A stretch of 64,000 bases of DNA from Janthinobacterium sp. 61 (GTDB taxonomy: Bacteria; Pseudomonadota; Gammaproteobacteria; Burkholderiales; Burkholderiaceae_D). The notes beneath the pieces are model-generated. The model saw only the letters and a list, made by a program, of their open reading frames with translations, was not told the origin of the DNA and did not search any database. Numbering within the stretch: position 1 is the first letter of the stretch; every line of letters starts with the position of its first letter. Made by a program: the position numbers and the translations under genes. The stretch lies in NCBI RefSeq assembly GCF_002846335.1, contig NZ_PJMQ01000001.1, positions 5,084,001 through 5,148,000 of the forward strand. The letters are read 5' to 3'. Positions 48,761 through 57,794 of the stretch are shown piece after piece.

Positions 48761-50470
48761 TTACATTTTGTTTGGCGCGGACACGCCGATCAGTGCCAGG
48801 CCGTTGCGCAGCACCTGGCGCGCGGCGATGACGAGGGCCAGACGGGCCATCTTGACGGCTTCGTCCTCGACCAGCACTTTTTCGGCGAAGTAGAAGCTGT
48901 GCAGGTTGGCAGCCAGGTCGCGCAGGTAGAAAGCGACTTGATGCGGCCCCAGTTCCGCTTGCGCGCGCGCCAGCATTTCCGGATAGGCAGCCAGGGTTGC
49001 CAGCAGGGTCGCTTCGGTCGGTGCCGTCAGGGGAGACAAGTCAACGCCGGTGACCGTGCTGGCATCGCCGCCCCAGTTTTCCAGGATGCGGCAGATGCGC
49101 GCATGCGCGTACTGCACGTAATACACCGGGTTTTCATCGGTGGTTTTCAGCGCCACGTCGACGTCGAAGACGAATTCCGTGTCGGCCTTGCGTGAGATCA
49201 GGAAGAAGCGCACCGCGTCGCGGCCCTTGGCGATGTCGCCGCCGCCCGACCATTCGATCAGGTCGCGCACGGTCACGTAGGAGCCGGCGCGCTTCGAAAT
49301 CTTGACTTCTTCGCCGTCTTTCATGACGGTGACCATCTTGTGCAGCACGTAGTCGGGGTAACCTTGCGGGATGCCCATGTCGACCGCCTGCAAGCCGGCG
49401 CGCACGCGCGCGATGGTGCCGTGGTGGTCGCTGCCCTGGATATTGATGGCCTGTACGAAGCCGCGCTGCCATTTCACCAGGTGATATGCCACGTCCGGCA
49501 CGAAATACGTGTAGGTGCCATCCGTCTTGCGCATGACGCGGTCCTTGTCGTCGCCGAAGTCGGTGGTGCGCAGCCACAGCGCGCCATCCTGCTCGTAGGT
49601 ATGGCCCGCCTTGATCAGCATTTCCACGGCGCTATTGACCTTGCCGTCCGCGTACAGCGACGATTCCAGGTAGTAATTGTCGAACTTCACGCCAAACGCC
49701 TGCAAGTCGATATCCTGCTCGTTGCGCAGGTAGGTGACGGCGAATGGGCGGATCGAATCGATGTCGTCGATGTTGCCATTGGCCGTGGCAGGCAAGCCAT
49801 CGCTTGCCGAGACGGTCTTGCCGGCCTTGAAATCGTTGGCGATATCGGCGATGTAGTCGCCGTTGTAGGCCGACTCGGGCCATTCGGCGTCGCCCGGCTT
49901 GAAGCCGCGCGCGCGCGCCTGGACGGAATTGGCCAGGGTCTGGATCTGCACGCCCGCGTCGTTATAGTAGAACTCGCGCGTCACTTGGTAGCCTTGCGCG
50001 TCAAACAGCGAGGACAGGGCGTCGCCCAGGGCCGCCTGGCGGCCGTGGCCCACGTGCAGCGGGCCGGTCGGGTTGGCCGAGACGAATTCCAGGATGACCT
50101 GCTTGCCGGTGCCTGCCGTGCTGCGGCCATAGCTGTCACCTTCACCCAGGATGGTCTTCACCACGGCCTGCTTGGCGGCGGCGGAGACGCGCACGTTGAT
50201 GAAGCCGGGACCGGCGATTTCCACTGCCTCGATCAAGCCCTGGCCAGCCGGATTGGCCAGCACGGCCGTGACGATGGTTTGCGCCAGTTCGCGGGGATTC
50301 TGTTTCAGCTGCTTGGCCAGTTGCATGGCGATGTTGCAGGCGACGTCGCCATGCGATGCGTCGCGTGGTCGCTCGAGCACCACGGATGGCTCAAGCGAAG
50401 TGCCGGCCAGGACGGGAGCGAGGGCGGCCTGGAACAGGGCGATGATTTCTTGTTTCTGTTGGGCGAGCAT
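48761..50470 (-). CDS. argS: Arginyl-tRNA synthetase
   Basis: 569 residues, class I synthetase. An N-terminal Arg-tRNA additional domain is followed by the HIGH-type motif HVGH in [20 protein letters not shown] (around residue 140) and the KMSK-like loop [17 protein letters not shown]. The DALR anticodon-binding end is [52 protein letters not shown]. It charges tRNA-Arg. First gene of the argS-SPOR-dsbA run. Confidence 0.97.
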   Translation of the reverse strand: MLAQQKQEIIALFQAALAPVLAGTSLEPSVVLERPRDASHGDVACNIAMQLAKQLKQNPRELAQTIVTAVLANPAGQGLIEAVEIAGPGFINVRVSAAAKQAVVKTILGEGDSYGRSTAGTGKQVILEFVSANPTGPLHVGHGRQAALGDALSSLFDAQGYQVTREFYYNDAGVQIQTLANSVQARARGFKPGDAEWPESAYNGDYIADIANDFKAGKTVSASDGLPATANGNIDDIDSIRPFAVTYLRNEQDIDLQAFGVKFDNYYLESSLYADGKVNSAVEMLIKAGHTYEQDGALWLRTTDFGDDKDRVMRKTDGTYTYFVPDVAYHLVKWQRGFVQAINIQGSDHHGTIARVRAGLQAVDMGIPQGYPDYVLHKMVTVMKDGEEVKISKRAGSYVTVRDLIEWSGGGDIAKGRDAVRFFLISRKADTEFVFDVDVALKTTDENPVYYVQYAHARICRILENWGGDASTVTGVDLSPLTAPTEATLLATLAAYPEMLARAQAELGPHQVAFYLRDLAANLHSFYFAEKVLVEDEAVKMARLALVIAARQVLRNGLALIGVSAPNKM

Positions 50471-50846
50471 GAGCAGGATGGCGGTGGAACCGCGTTAAGA
50501 ATGAATAGAATGAATCAAAAAGCAAAACGGACGGCCAGTACCCAAGCCGCCCAGACTGCGTCAATTATACTGGTTTGCCGGCGGGAACAATACGCTTGCC
50601 GGCAAGGTCCCCGTGCCGGCGCATTTCACGATATTATCAGGAGTACATGCCCATGTTGGTGCATGAAAACATCAGCATGGCGCATTCTGCTTGTATATAT
50701 GCAGTTTTTTGCCCCAAATTGCCCATATCGCTGCAATCGCTTGGGCCAGAGAGCGCCACAAACGCTACAATCGACCCTTTATTGATGACGCGCGGCCGCG
50801 TATTTGCTTCCATGCCGCCAGCCGCGCGCAGCCACACCGGATAATT
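50471..50846. other. argS / rsmB divergent intergenic region
   Basis: 376 bases. On the plus strand it holds a 65-codon open frame (50647-50844) with an AGGAG site 6 bases before its ATG; it ends 2 bases before rsmB. I do not recognise a protein family in it and treat it as unproven. TACAAT at 50766-50771 may be an rsmB -10 box, with no good -35 partner. Nothing else is recognised. Confidence 0.4.
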
Positions 50847-52274
50847 ATGAACAAGCGCCCCACGCTGAAATTGAAAACCAAGCCGGCGCCAGGCCAGGCT
50901 CCTGCCCCTGCCGCACCGAAATTGCGTCCCAGCTACCATCCCGACCTGAAACCGGTCTTGCAGCCAGGCTTCCAACCCGATTTGCGCGCCGACTCGCTGG
51001 CGTTTTGCCTGCTGGGCGCCGCCAATGCCGTGGCGCAGGTGCGCACGGGCACGGCCCTGCCGCAGGCGCTGGCCAAGGTGTTTACGCAATCGAACGCCAG
51101 CCCGCAGGCGCGCGGCGCCATCCAGGATATTTCCTACCGCACCATGCGCCAGCTGGGCCGCAGCGAAACCCTGGTCGGCCTGATGACGTCGAAGGCGCCC
51201 GAGCCGCCGATGCTTGCGGCGCTGCTGTGCTGCGCGCTGTCGCTGATGTCCGCCGAGCCGGGCGAGCAGCCCTACGAAGAGTTTACCGTTGTCGACCAGG
51301 CTGTCACGGTGGCCACCTCGCATCCTGACCTGGCGCATGCCAAGGGCATGGTGAATGCCGTATTGCGCCGTTTCTTGCGCGAGCGCAAGTCCTTGCTGGA
51401 AGCGGCCCTGCAGCAGCCTTTGGCGCAATGGAATTATCCGCAATGGTGGATCGATTCGCTGCGCCTGGCCTATCCCCGCGACTGGCAAGCCATTTTGACA
51501 GCCGGCAATGCCGTGCCGCCATTGACCTTGCGCGTGAATCGTCGCAAGAGCACGGTTGTAGCGTATCTGGCCGTGCTGGCAGAGGCGGGCATCGCCGCGC
51601 GCCAGGTGGGGCCGTTTGCCGTGCGCCTGGACAAGCCCATCGGCGTGGCGCTGATCCCCGGCTTCGAGCAGGGAGTCGTCTCCGTGCAGGATGCCGGCGC
51701 GCAGCTGGCGGCCCCGCTGCTGGACTTGCAAGATGGAATGCGCGTGCTCGATGCCTGTGCGGCGCCCGGCGGCAAGACGTGCCACATTCTGGAACTGGCC
51801 GATGTGCAAGTCACCGCCATCGACGCGGACGCCAAGCGCCTGCCACGCATCGCGGAAAACCTCGAGCGCCTGGGCCTGGATGCCACCTTGAAGGCGCAGG
51901 ACGCGCAATCGAGCGCGTGGTGGGACGGCCAGCAGTACGACCGCATCCTGGCCGACGTGCCTTGCACGGCTTCGGGCATCGTGCGTCGCCATCCGGACAT
52001 TCGCTGGTTGCGCCGCAAGGGCGATGCGTTCCAACTTGCAACACTTTCCTCCAAAATTCTGGACAACCTGTGGCAGATGCTGCGTCCCGATGGTAAATTG
52101 CTATTCGTGACATGTTCATTGTGGCCGCAGGAGTCCGAGGCACAGGCGGCGGCATTTGCGGTGCGCAATAATGCGACCCGATTGACAGCGCCTGGCCAGC
52201 TGTTGCCGACTGGCAGCGCGGAGCAGGACCATGACGGTTTGTTCTATGCTCTATTCCAAAAAAATGCGGCTTGA
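50847..52274 (+). CDS. rsmB: 16S rRNA m5C967 methyltransferase RsmB
   Basis: 475 residues from MNKRPTLKLKTKPAPGQAP. The N-terminal NusB-like RNA-binding domain (FCLLGAANAVAQVRTGTALPQALAKVFTQ...) is followed by the SAM domain: VLDACAAPGGKTCHILELA as motif I and VTAIDADAKRLPRIAENLERLGL as motif II. The catalytic Cys pair is in ADVPCTASGIVRRHPDIRWLRRKGD and LLFVTCSLWPQESE. It methylates C967 of 16S rRNA. The 52-codon upstream extension of the frame contains no conserved residues. The DUF4390 and ntrY genes follow. Confidence 0.94.
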   Translation: MNKRPTLKLKTKPAPGQAPAPAAPKLRPSYHPDLKPVLQPGFQPDLRADSLAFCLLGAANAVAQVRTGTALPQALAKVFTQSNASPQARGAIQDISYRTMRQLGRSETLVGLMTSKAPEPPMLAALLCCALSLMSAEPGEQPYEEFTVVDQAVTVATSHPDLAHAKGMVNAVLRRFLRERKSLLEAALQQPLAQWNYPQWWIDSLRLAYPRDWQAILTAGNAVPPLTLRVNRRKSTVVAYLAVLAEAGIAARQVGPFAVRLDKPIGVALIPGFEQGVVSVQDAGAQLAAPLLDLQDGMRVLDACAAPGGKTCHILELADVQVTAIDADAKRLPRIAENLERLGLDATLKAQDAQSSAWWDGQQYDRILADVPCTASGIVRRHPDIRWLRRKGDAFQLATLSSKILDNLWQMLRPDGKLLFVTCSLWPQESEAQAAAFAVRNNATRLTAPGQLLPTGSAEQDHDGLFYALFQKNAA

Positions 52275-52317
52275 ACGATTCGTCGAACCTTTTCTTACGG
52301 ACACCACCGGCACACTT

Positions 52318-52878
52318 GTGACAACACGACTCTTCCGACTCCTGACCCTGCTGCTGATGCTGGCATGTACCATGCCACGCGCGCATGCTGGCGATATGGT
52401 CGAGATTACCCGTGCCTACATCGAGTCGAGTGAAGAGGGCTACAAGCTGGCCGCCACCTACTCCTTTGATCTCAATCACGACCTCGATGATGCCGTGCAG
52501 CATGGCGTGCCGCTGTTTTTCACGACGGAAATCGAACTGACCCGGCCCCGCTGGTACTGGTTCGATGAAAAGGCCATCGTGGCGCGCCAGACCAGCCGGC
52601 TGTCGTACAACGTGCTCACGCGCCAGTATCATGTGTCGGGCGGTGGCTTGCAGCAAAGCTTCCCCACGCTCGACGATGCGCTGTTCCTGATTCGGCGCCC
52701 CAGCCGCTGGCTGGTGGCGCCGCGCGGTGCGCTGAAAGTGGGGCAGACGTATAACGTCACCTTGCGCATGGGCATGGACCGTGACTACCTGCCCAAGCCG
52801 ATACAGGTCAATGCCTTCAATAACAGCGACTGGCGCCTGGCTTCGAATAAGAAAACCTTTTTGTATACGGCGGAGTAG
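52318..52878 (+). CDS. DUF4390 domain-containing exported protein
   Basis: About 186 residues from the GTG at 52318 (MTTRLFRLLTLLLMLACTMPRAHAGDMV), chosen because it gives a clean signal peptide. ATGs at 52231 and 52264 overlap rsmB and would hide it, but cannot be excluded. The mature part (VEITRAYIESSEEGYKLAATYSFDLNHDLDDAVQHGVPLFFTTEIELTRPRWYWFDEKAIVARQTSRLSYN) is the DUF4390 core. It is a periplasmic family of unknown function that almost always precedes ntrY in betaproteobacteria. Its stop shares a base with the ntrY start. Confidence 0.85.
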   Translation: MTTRLFRLLTLLLMLACTMPRAHAGDMVEITRAYIESSEEGYKLAATYSFDLNHDLDDAVQHGVPLFFTTEIELTRPRWYWFDEKAIVARQTSRLSYNVLTRQYHVSGGGLQQSFPTLDDALFLIRRPSRWLVAPRGALKVGQTYNVTLRMGMDRDYLPKPIQVNAFNNSDWRLASNKKTFLYTAE

Positions 52879-55175
52879 TGAGTCAAGCATTGCGCTATCT
52901 GCTGGTGGTAGGCGGCGGCATTGTCAGTATTTTGCTGTTCCTGCTGGCGTCGGCTTCCGACAATTCCGGCTTTTTCGACCGTTATTACACCTGGCTGCTG
53001 GGCCTGAATGCGGCCGTGGCCGTGTCGCTGCTGGCGCTGGTGGGCATTTCCCTGGGCCGCCTGTACGTGCGCTACAAGAGCGGCAAGTTCGGCTCCAAGC
53101 TGATGACACGTCTGGTGATGCTGTTCGCCGCCGTCGGCATCCTGCCGGGGCTGGTGATTTTTCTTGTCTCTGTGCAATTCGTCTCCCACTCCATCGAGTC
53201 CTGGTTCAACGTCAAGATCGAAGCGGCGCTGGAGTCGGGGATTGAGCTGGGCCGTGCCGGCCTCGATGCGGCGCTGGTCGAGCTGGACCACCGGGGCCAC
53301 AAGGCGGTCGAAGAACTGGGCGCCGACCCGGTGGCTGGTCCGGCGGTGCTGACGAGCCTGTTACGCGAAGAAGGCATGCAAAATGTCATGATCGTCAGCG
53401 GCGACGGCGTGCTGCTGGCCAGCGCCGGGCCGCACAGCGCGGCCGACTTGCCCACGCCGGCCATGCTGGTGCAGGCCGCCTTGCCGGCCGGTTATGCCTC
53501 CGCCGAAGGGGGGCTGGAGTTGCACGATGATGGCACGGAGTCGGGCGGAGGCGGTTTTCGCGCGGGTACGTCGGCATCGCTGGAAACGGCGGCCAGCCTG
53601 CGGTTGCGCGTGCTGGTGGCCGTGCCGGGCCCTTCCGTCTCTCCCCGCTACCTGCAACTGCTGCAGGCGGTACCGCCCAAGCTGGCGACGAATGGCGAGG
53701 TGCTGCGCGCCGCCTACAGCGAATACAAGGAACGTTTCGTCGCGCGCGTGGGCTTGCGCAAGATGTACATGGAAATCCTCACCTTGACCTTGCTGCTGGC
53801 CATCTTTGGCGCCATCGGCAGCGCTTTTCTGATCGCGGGTAACCTGGCCCAGCCGCTGCTACTGCTGGCCGAAGGCACGCGCGCCGTGGCCGAGGGTGAC
53901 CTGTCGCCGCGCCCCATCGTCGCCACCAAGGATGAACTGGGCACCCTGACGCAGTCGTTCAACATCATGACGCGCCAGCTGCTCGACGCGCGCACGGCCG
54001 TGGAAAGCAACCGCGCCGCGCTGCAAAACGCCAAGGCCCACCTGGAATCGGTGCTGGCGAACATGTCGGCCGGCGTGATGGTGCTCGACGGCGATTTCAA
54101 ATTGGTGACGTGCAACGAATCGGTCGAGCGCATCTTGCAGCATTCGGGCATGAGCATGGTAGGCCAGCCGCTGGCACATATTGCTGGAATGGAAGAGTTT
54201 GGCGGTGCCATCATCAGCGCCTTCACGGCGCAAAGCGCGCAATCGGCGTCGGGCCGCAACCAGCAGCGCCTGCACTGGCAGCGCCAGATCGAGATTCCGC
54301 GCCGCCTGGGCAGCAGTGCCGACGAGCATGACATCACCTTGCTGGCGCGCGGTTCACGCCTGCCGCTGGAGTCCGGCAGCGGCTACATCGTCGTCTTCGA
54401 TGATATTTCCGACGTCATTTCCGCGCAGCGCTCGATCGCCTGGGGCGAGGTGGCGCGCCGCCTGGCGCATGAAATCAAGAATCCGCTCACGCCCATCCAG
54501 CTGTCGGCCGAGCGCCTGCAGATGAAGCTCGAAGGCAAGCTGGAGCAGCCCGATGCAGATTTGCTCAGCCGCGCCACCACCACCATCGTCAAGCAGGTCG
54601 ATGCGATGAAGCGCATGGTCGATGACTTCCGCGACTATGCGCGCACGCCGCCGGCCGTGCTCACGCCTTTGCGCCTGAACGAACTGATCGAAGAAATCCT
54701 GAACCTGTACCTGCGCGGTGATGATGGCGACATCATTCACCCGCAACTGGCGCAGAATCTGCCGATGGTGATGGGCGATCCGACCCAGTTGCGCCAGGTG
54801 ATCCATAACTTGCTGCAGAACGCGCAGGACGCCATGGCCGACTTGCCGCCGGACTCGCCGCATCCGCGGATTGACGTAAGGACGGAAGCAATTCATTATC
54901 GCAGTGCGGACGGCGGCGTGAATATCGCCGTGCGGCTGGCCATCACCGACAATGGCCCTGGTTTCGCGCCAAAAATCCTGGCGCGCGCCTTCGAACCCTA
55001 TGTGACGTCGAAGGCGCGCGGTACGGGATTGGGCCTGGCGATGGTAAAGAAAATTATCGATGAACATGGCGGACGCATCGATATCGAGAACCGGGTCGAC
55101 GGCAATGGCGCTTCGGTGGTCATTTTGCTGTTAAAGTTAGCTCCCGACACTCCTGCCCAGGAATTCCTGGCGTGA
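52878..55175 (+). CDS. ntrY: NtrY-like membrane sensor histidine kinase
   Basis: 765 residues, GTG start overlapping the preceding TAG. Membrane segments lie near YLLVVGGGIVSILLFLLAS, LLGLNAAVAVSLLALVGIS and LMTRLVMLFAAVGILPGLVIFLVSV. An extracytoplasmic region follows, then a fourth segment around residue 300. A HAMP domain (LAQPLLLLAEGTRAVAEGDLSPRPIV) and a PAS domain (LANMSAGVMVLDGDFKLVTCNES) precede the kinase core. The phosphorylated His531 is in RRLAHEIKNPLTPIQLSAERLQ. The ATP lid shows NLLQNAQDAM and DNGPGFAPKI and GTGLGLAMVKKIIDEHGG. It is the NtrY type and is paired with the receiver-Fis gene downstream. Confidence 0.92.
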   Translation: MSQALRYLLVVGGGIVSILLFLLASASDNSGFFDRYYTWLLGLNAAVAVSLLALVGISLGRLYVRYKSGKFGSKLMTRLVMLFAAVGILPGLVIFLVSVQFVSHSIESWFNVKIEAALESGIELGRAGLDAALVELDHRGHKAVEELGADPVAGPAVLTSLLREEGMQNVMIVSGDGVLLASAGPHSAADLPTPAMLVQAALPAGYASAEGGLELHDDGTESGGGGFRAGTSASLETAASLRLRVLVAVPGPSVSPRYLQLLQAVPPKLATNGEVLRAAYSEYKERFVARVGLRKMYMEILTLTLLLAIFGAIGSAFLIAGNLAQPLLLLAEGTRAVAEGDLSPRPIVATKDELGTLTQSFNIMTRQLLDARTAVESNRAALQNAKAHLESVLANMSAGVMVLDGDFKLVTCNESVERILQHSGMSMVGQPLAHIAGMEEFGGAIISAFTAQSAQSASGRNQQRLHWQRQIEIPRRLGSSADEHDITLLARGSRLPLESGSGYIVVFDDISDVISAQRSIAWGEVARRLAHEIKNPLTPIQLSAERLQMKLEGKLEQPDADLLSRATTTIVKQVDAMKRMVDDFRDYARTPPAVLTPLRLNELIEEILNLYLRGDDGDIIHPQLAQNLPMVMGDPTQLRQVIHNLLQNAQDAMADLPPDSPHPRIDVRTEAIHYRSADGGVNIAVRLAITDNGPGFAPKILARAFEPYVTSKARGTGLGLAMVKKIIDEHGGRIDIENRVDGNGASVVILLLKLAPDTPAQEFLA

Positions 55176-55273
55176 GGGTCTGGTTTAGTATTTAAAACAC
55201 TAATAAAATCATAGCTGTCCGCCGTGTGCATCTTGTGCGCGAGGGCCGGCGAAATGAGGAAGGCAAGACACGA

Positions 55274-55993
55274 ATGGCAAACATACTCGTAGTGGATGAT
55301 GAAATGGGTATCCGTGAGTTGCTCTCGGAAATATTGGGCGACGAAGGACATGCTATCCAGCTGGCCGAAAATGCGCAGCAGGCGCGTGAAGCGCGTGCCG
55401 CCGGTGCGCCGGATCTGGTATTGCTCGATATCTGGATGCCCGACACCGATGGCGTGACCCTGCTCAAGGAATGGCAGCGTGACGGCTTGTTGACCATGCC
55501 GGTGATCATGATGTCGGGCCACGCCACCATCGATACGGCGGTCGAGGCGACGCGCATCGGCGCCATGAACTTCCTGGAAAAACCGATTGCCCTGCAAAAA
55601 CTGCTGAAAGCAGTCCAGCAAGGCTTGACGCGGGCACAGGAAACCGTGCGCGCGCCGAGTGTGGCGCCGCGTCCCGTGGCAGCCGTGGTGGTCGAGGAAA
55701 GCAGTCATCCCGTGCCCAGCTTTGGCGGCAGTGCACCGCAGCAGCTGATGGTGCGCCCAGGCATCGCCGTACCGGCTGTGGCCGAAGGCCATGGCTACAA
55801 CCTGTCATTCGACTTGCCCCTGCGCGAGGCGCGCGACGCGTTCGAGCGCATGTATTTCGAACACCACCTGGGCCGTGAAGGCGGCAGCATGACCCGCGTG
55901 GCGGAAAAAACAGGCCTGGAACGTACCCATTTGTACCGCAAGCTGAAACAGCTGGGCGTCGAACCGGGCAAGCTGGCCAAGAAAAGCCTGTGA
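55274..55993 (+). CDS. Receiver-Fis response regulator (NtrX-like, without AAA+ domain)
   Basis: About 239 residues from MANILVVDDEMGIRELLSEILGDEG; the frame continues 16 codons upstream. The receiver domain has acidic pocket VDDE, phosphoacceptor Asp52 in LVLLDIWMPDTDG, and the switch MSGHAT and FLEKPI. A 60-residue Pro-rich linker then leads straight to a Fis-type helix-turn-helix (EHHLGREGGSMTRVAEKTGLERTHLYRKLKQLGVEPGK). The central sigma-54-activating ATPase of true NtrX is missing, so it cannot open sigma-54 promoters itself. It is the likely target of the upstream kinase. Confidence 0.9.
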   Translation: MANILVVDDEMGIRELLSEILGDEGHAIQLAENAQQAREARAAGAPDLVLLDIWMPDTDGVTLLKEWQRDGLLTMPVIMMSGHATIDTAVEATRIGAMNFLEKPIALQKLLKAVQQGLTRAQETVRAPSVAPRPVAAVVVEESSHPVPSFGGSAPQQLMVRPGIAVPAVAEGHGYNLSFDLPLREARDAFERMYFEHHLGREGGSMTRVAEKTGLERTHLYRKLKQLGVEPGKLAKKSL

Positions 55994-56391
55994 CGGCAGC
56001 AGTGCGGCGTCCGACGCCGCTGACCCTGGTCAGCGGTGGACGCGCCGCCGAGCGCGAGGCAGCCATCGCGCGAGCCTTGGCACCGGACCAGCCGGCCGCC
56101 GTGATCCTCGAGGGACTGGCTGACGGCAGCGCCATCCTGGCCGACCTGGCCGAACAAGTTTCCCCTTCTCCATCGTTTCCATTGCAACTTTTGCGCATTG
56201 CGCCTGGTTGCCTGTGCTGCAGCGGCAATCTCGTATTGCGTGTAACATTGAATCGTCTGCTGCGTCATCCTCCCGCACGCTTGTTCATCAGCTTGGCCGA
56301 TGCCACGCATATCGAACAATTGCGCGCTTGGCTCACTGCCAGTCCCTACGACGTCCTGTTGGCGCTGCAAGCCGACATAGTGGTTGCTTGA
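55990..56391 (+). CDS. Truncated CobW/COG0523-like protein
   Basis: 133 residues. The GTG start overlaps the regulator stop by four bases. The segment LLRIAPGCLCCSGNLVLRVTLNRLLRHPPARLFISLADATHIEQLRAWL matches the part of CobW-type metallochaperone GTPases that holds the metal motif C-x-C-C. At the place of the P-loop it reads TLVSGGRAAEREAAI, which lacks the GxxGxGK(S/T) needed for GTP binding. The protein ends where the rest of the G-domain should continue. Metal binding is possible; GTPase activity is unlikely. Function unknown. Confidence 0.7.
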   Translation: MTAAVRRPTPLTLVSGGRAAEREAAIARALAPDQPAAVILEGLADGSAILADLAEQVSPSPSFPLQLLRIAPGCLCCSGNLVLRVTLNRLLRHPPARLFISLADATHIEQLRAWLTASPYDVLLALQADIVVA

Positions 56392-56542
56392 CGATCTCCT
56401 GATGGAATTACCGCACTTGCCTTTGCATCTCGTTACAACTCTGTAGCCCGCCGGGTGGCATGGCGCTTGAAATGGCGCCGTATCAGCCCCACCTCTGTTC
56501 TGAAACCGCAGGAGGCTCTCCTGCTTGAGCGAAGGATGCAAA

Positions 56543-56800
56543 ATGAATCTGATCTATAACAGCGAACAATACAGCGTCGTGGAATTCGGCGCCGACGTCG
56601 ACCTGGAAGCCCTGCGCTTTGGCGGCTATGAAATCGTCGACAAGGGCGGCAAGCGCGAAACCTTTATCGCAGGCATCCTTGCGCAAAACTTCCGCCGTGA
56701 CGTCACGGAATTGATCGCCAGCGAACCCAGCATGGAAGAGATCGATGAATTTTTGGGCAGCTACGATTCCCTCATGAGCCAGCCCGTGCTGTTGCACTGA
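56543..56800 (+). CDS. DUF3567 family protein
   Basis: 85 residues from MNLIYNSEQYSVVEFGADVDLEALRFGGYEIVDK; an ATG six codons upstream is less likely. The start and FGGYEIVDKGGKRETFIAGILAQNFRRDVTELI are typical of a small betaproteobacterial family (DUF3567) of unknown function. Acidic C-terminal helix (EPSMEEIDEFLGSYDSLM). No membrane segment or motif is visible. It stands between the CobW-like gene and the amidotransferase, with about 150 bases upstream that I cannot assign. Confidence 0.87.
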   Translation: MNLIYNSEQYSVVEFGADVDLEALRFGGYEIVDKGGKRETFIAGILAQNFRRDVTELIASEPSMEEIDEFLGSYDSLMSQPVLLH

Positions 56801-56877
56801 CCGGATGGCTATCGCCACCATACCAATCCGTCTGACGGCATGGTATGGTGGTTGTGTTATCCAGCTGCAAACAGACC

Positions 56878-57657
56878 ATGTGCCAACTTCTCGGAATGAA
56901 TTGCAATGTCCCCACGGACATTGTCTTTAGTTTTACCGGCTTCGCCATGCGCGGCGGCCATACCGATACCCACCATGACGGCTGGGGCATCGCTTTTTTC
57001 GAGGGCGCCGGCGTGCGCCATTTCGTCGACCACCAGGCGGCCATCGCCTCGCCAGTGGCCGAACTGATCAAGCGCTATCCGATCAAGTCGCGCAATGTCA
57101 TCGCGCATATCCGCAAGGCCACGCAAGGCCAGGTGGCGCTGGAAAACTGCCATCCCTTCGTGCGCGAACTGTGGGGCCGCTACTGGGTATTTGCCCACAA
57201 TGGCGATTTAAAGGAATTCCATCCCGTGCTGACGGGCAGTTACCGCCCTGTCGGCTGCACCGACAGCGAGCTGGCCTTCTGCTATCTGCTGCAGGAACTG
57301 CATGCGCGCTTTGGCGATGCCCCGCCAGCCTTGCCGCAGCTGCATGCTGCCCTGGCGGAGCTGTTGCCCAGCATTGCCGCCCACGGCACATTCAACATGA
57401 TGCTGTCGAGCGGCGAGGCGCTGTTCGCCCATTGCTCGACCAGCTTGCATTATCTGGTGCGACAACATCCGTTTCCAACTGCTAAACTCTCCGATGAAGA
57501 CTTGAGCGTCGACTTTTCCCAAGTGACGACGCCCCAGGACCGCGTGGCCGTGATCGTTACCCAGCCGCTGACGACGAATGAGCAATGGACGGCGTTTGCA
57601 CCGGGCGAATTGAAATTATTTGTCGACGGGATGGTGCAAGACACGCCAGTGGCCTAA
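56878..57657 (+). CDS. Class II glutamine amidotransferase (YafJ-like)
   Basis: 259 residues from MCQLLGMNCNVPTDIVFSFTGFAMRGG. The start is fixed by Cys2, which becomes the N-terminal nucleophile after Met removal. The Ntn-hydrolase fold shows HHDGWGIAFFEG, NVIAHIRKATQG, NCHPFVREL and YWVFAHNGDL (conserved Arg, His, Asn, Gly positions). It releases ammonia from glutamine or a similar amide; no synthetase domain is attached, so the acceptor is unknown. It may act as a gamma-glutamyl hydrolase (EgtC/YafJ group). Confidence 0.9.
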   Translation: MCQLLGMNCNVPTDIVFSFTGFAMRGGHTDTHHDGWGIAFFEGAGVRHFVDHQAAIASPVAELIKRYPIKSRNVIAHIRKATQGQVALENCHPFVRELWGRYWVFAHNGDLKEFHPVLTGSYRPVGCTDSELAFCYLLQELHARFGDAPPALPQLHAALAELLPSIAAHGTFNMMLSSGEALFAHCSTSLHYLVRQHPFPTAKLSDEDLSVDFSQVTTPQDRVAVIVTQPLTTNEQWTAFAPGELKLFVDGMVQDTPVA

Positions 57658-57794
57658 TTTGTTGACGACAATACGCTTGATTGCTGCCAAAATACCCACA
57701 GCGCGGGCGAAATTCAGCTAAAGTATTGTCAATAGTGAACCTTGATGCGGGCGCGGCGCGGCCGGTGTCACTCGACCTGATTGATGAAGACTTA

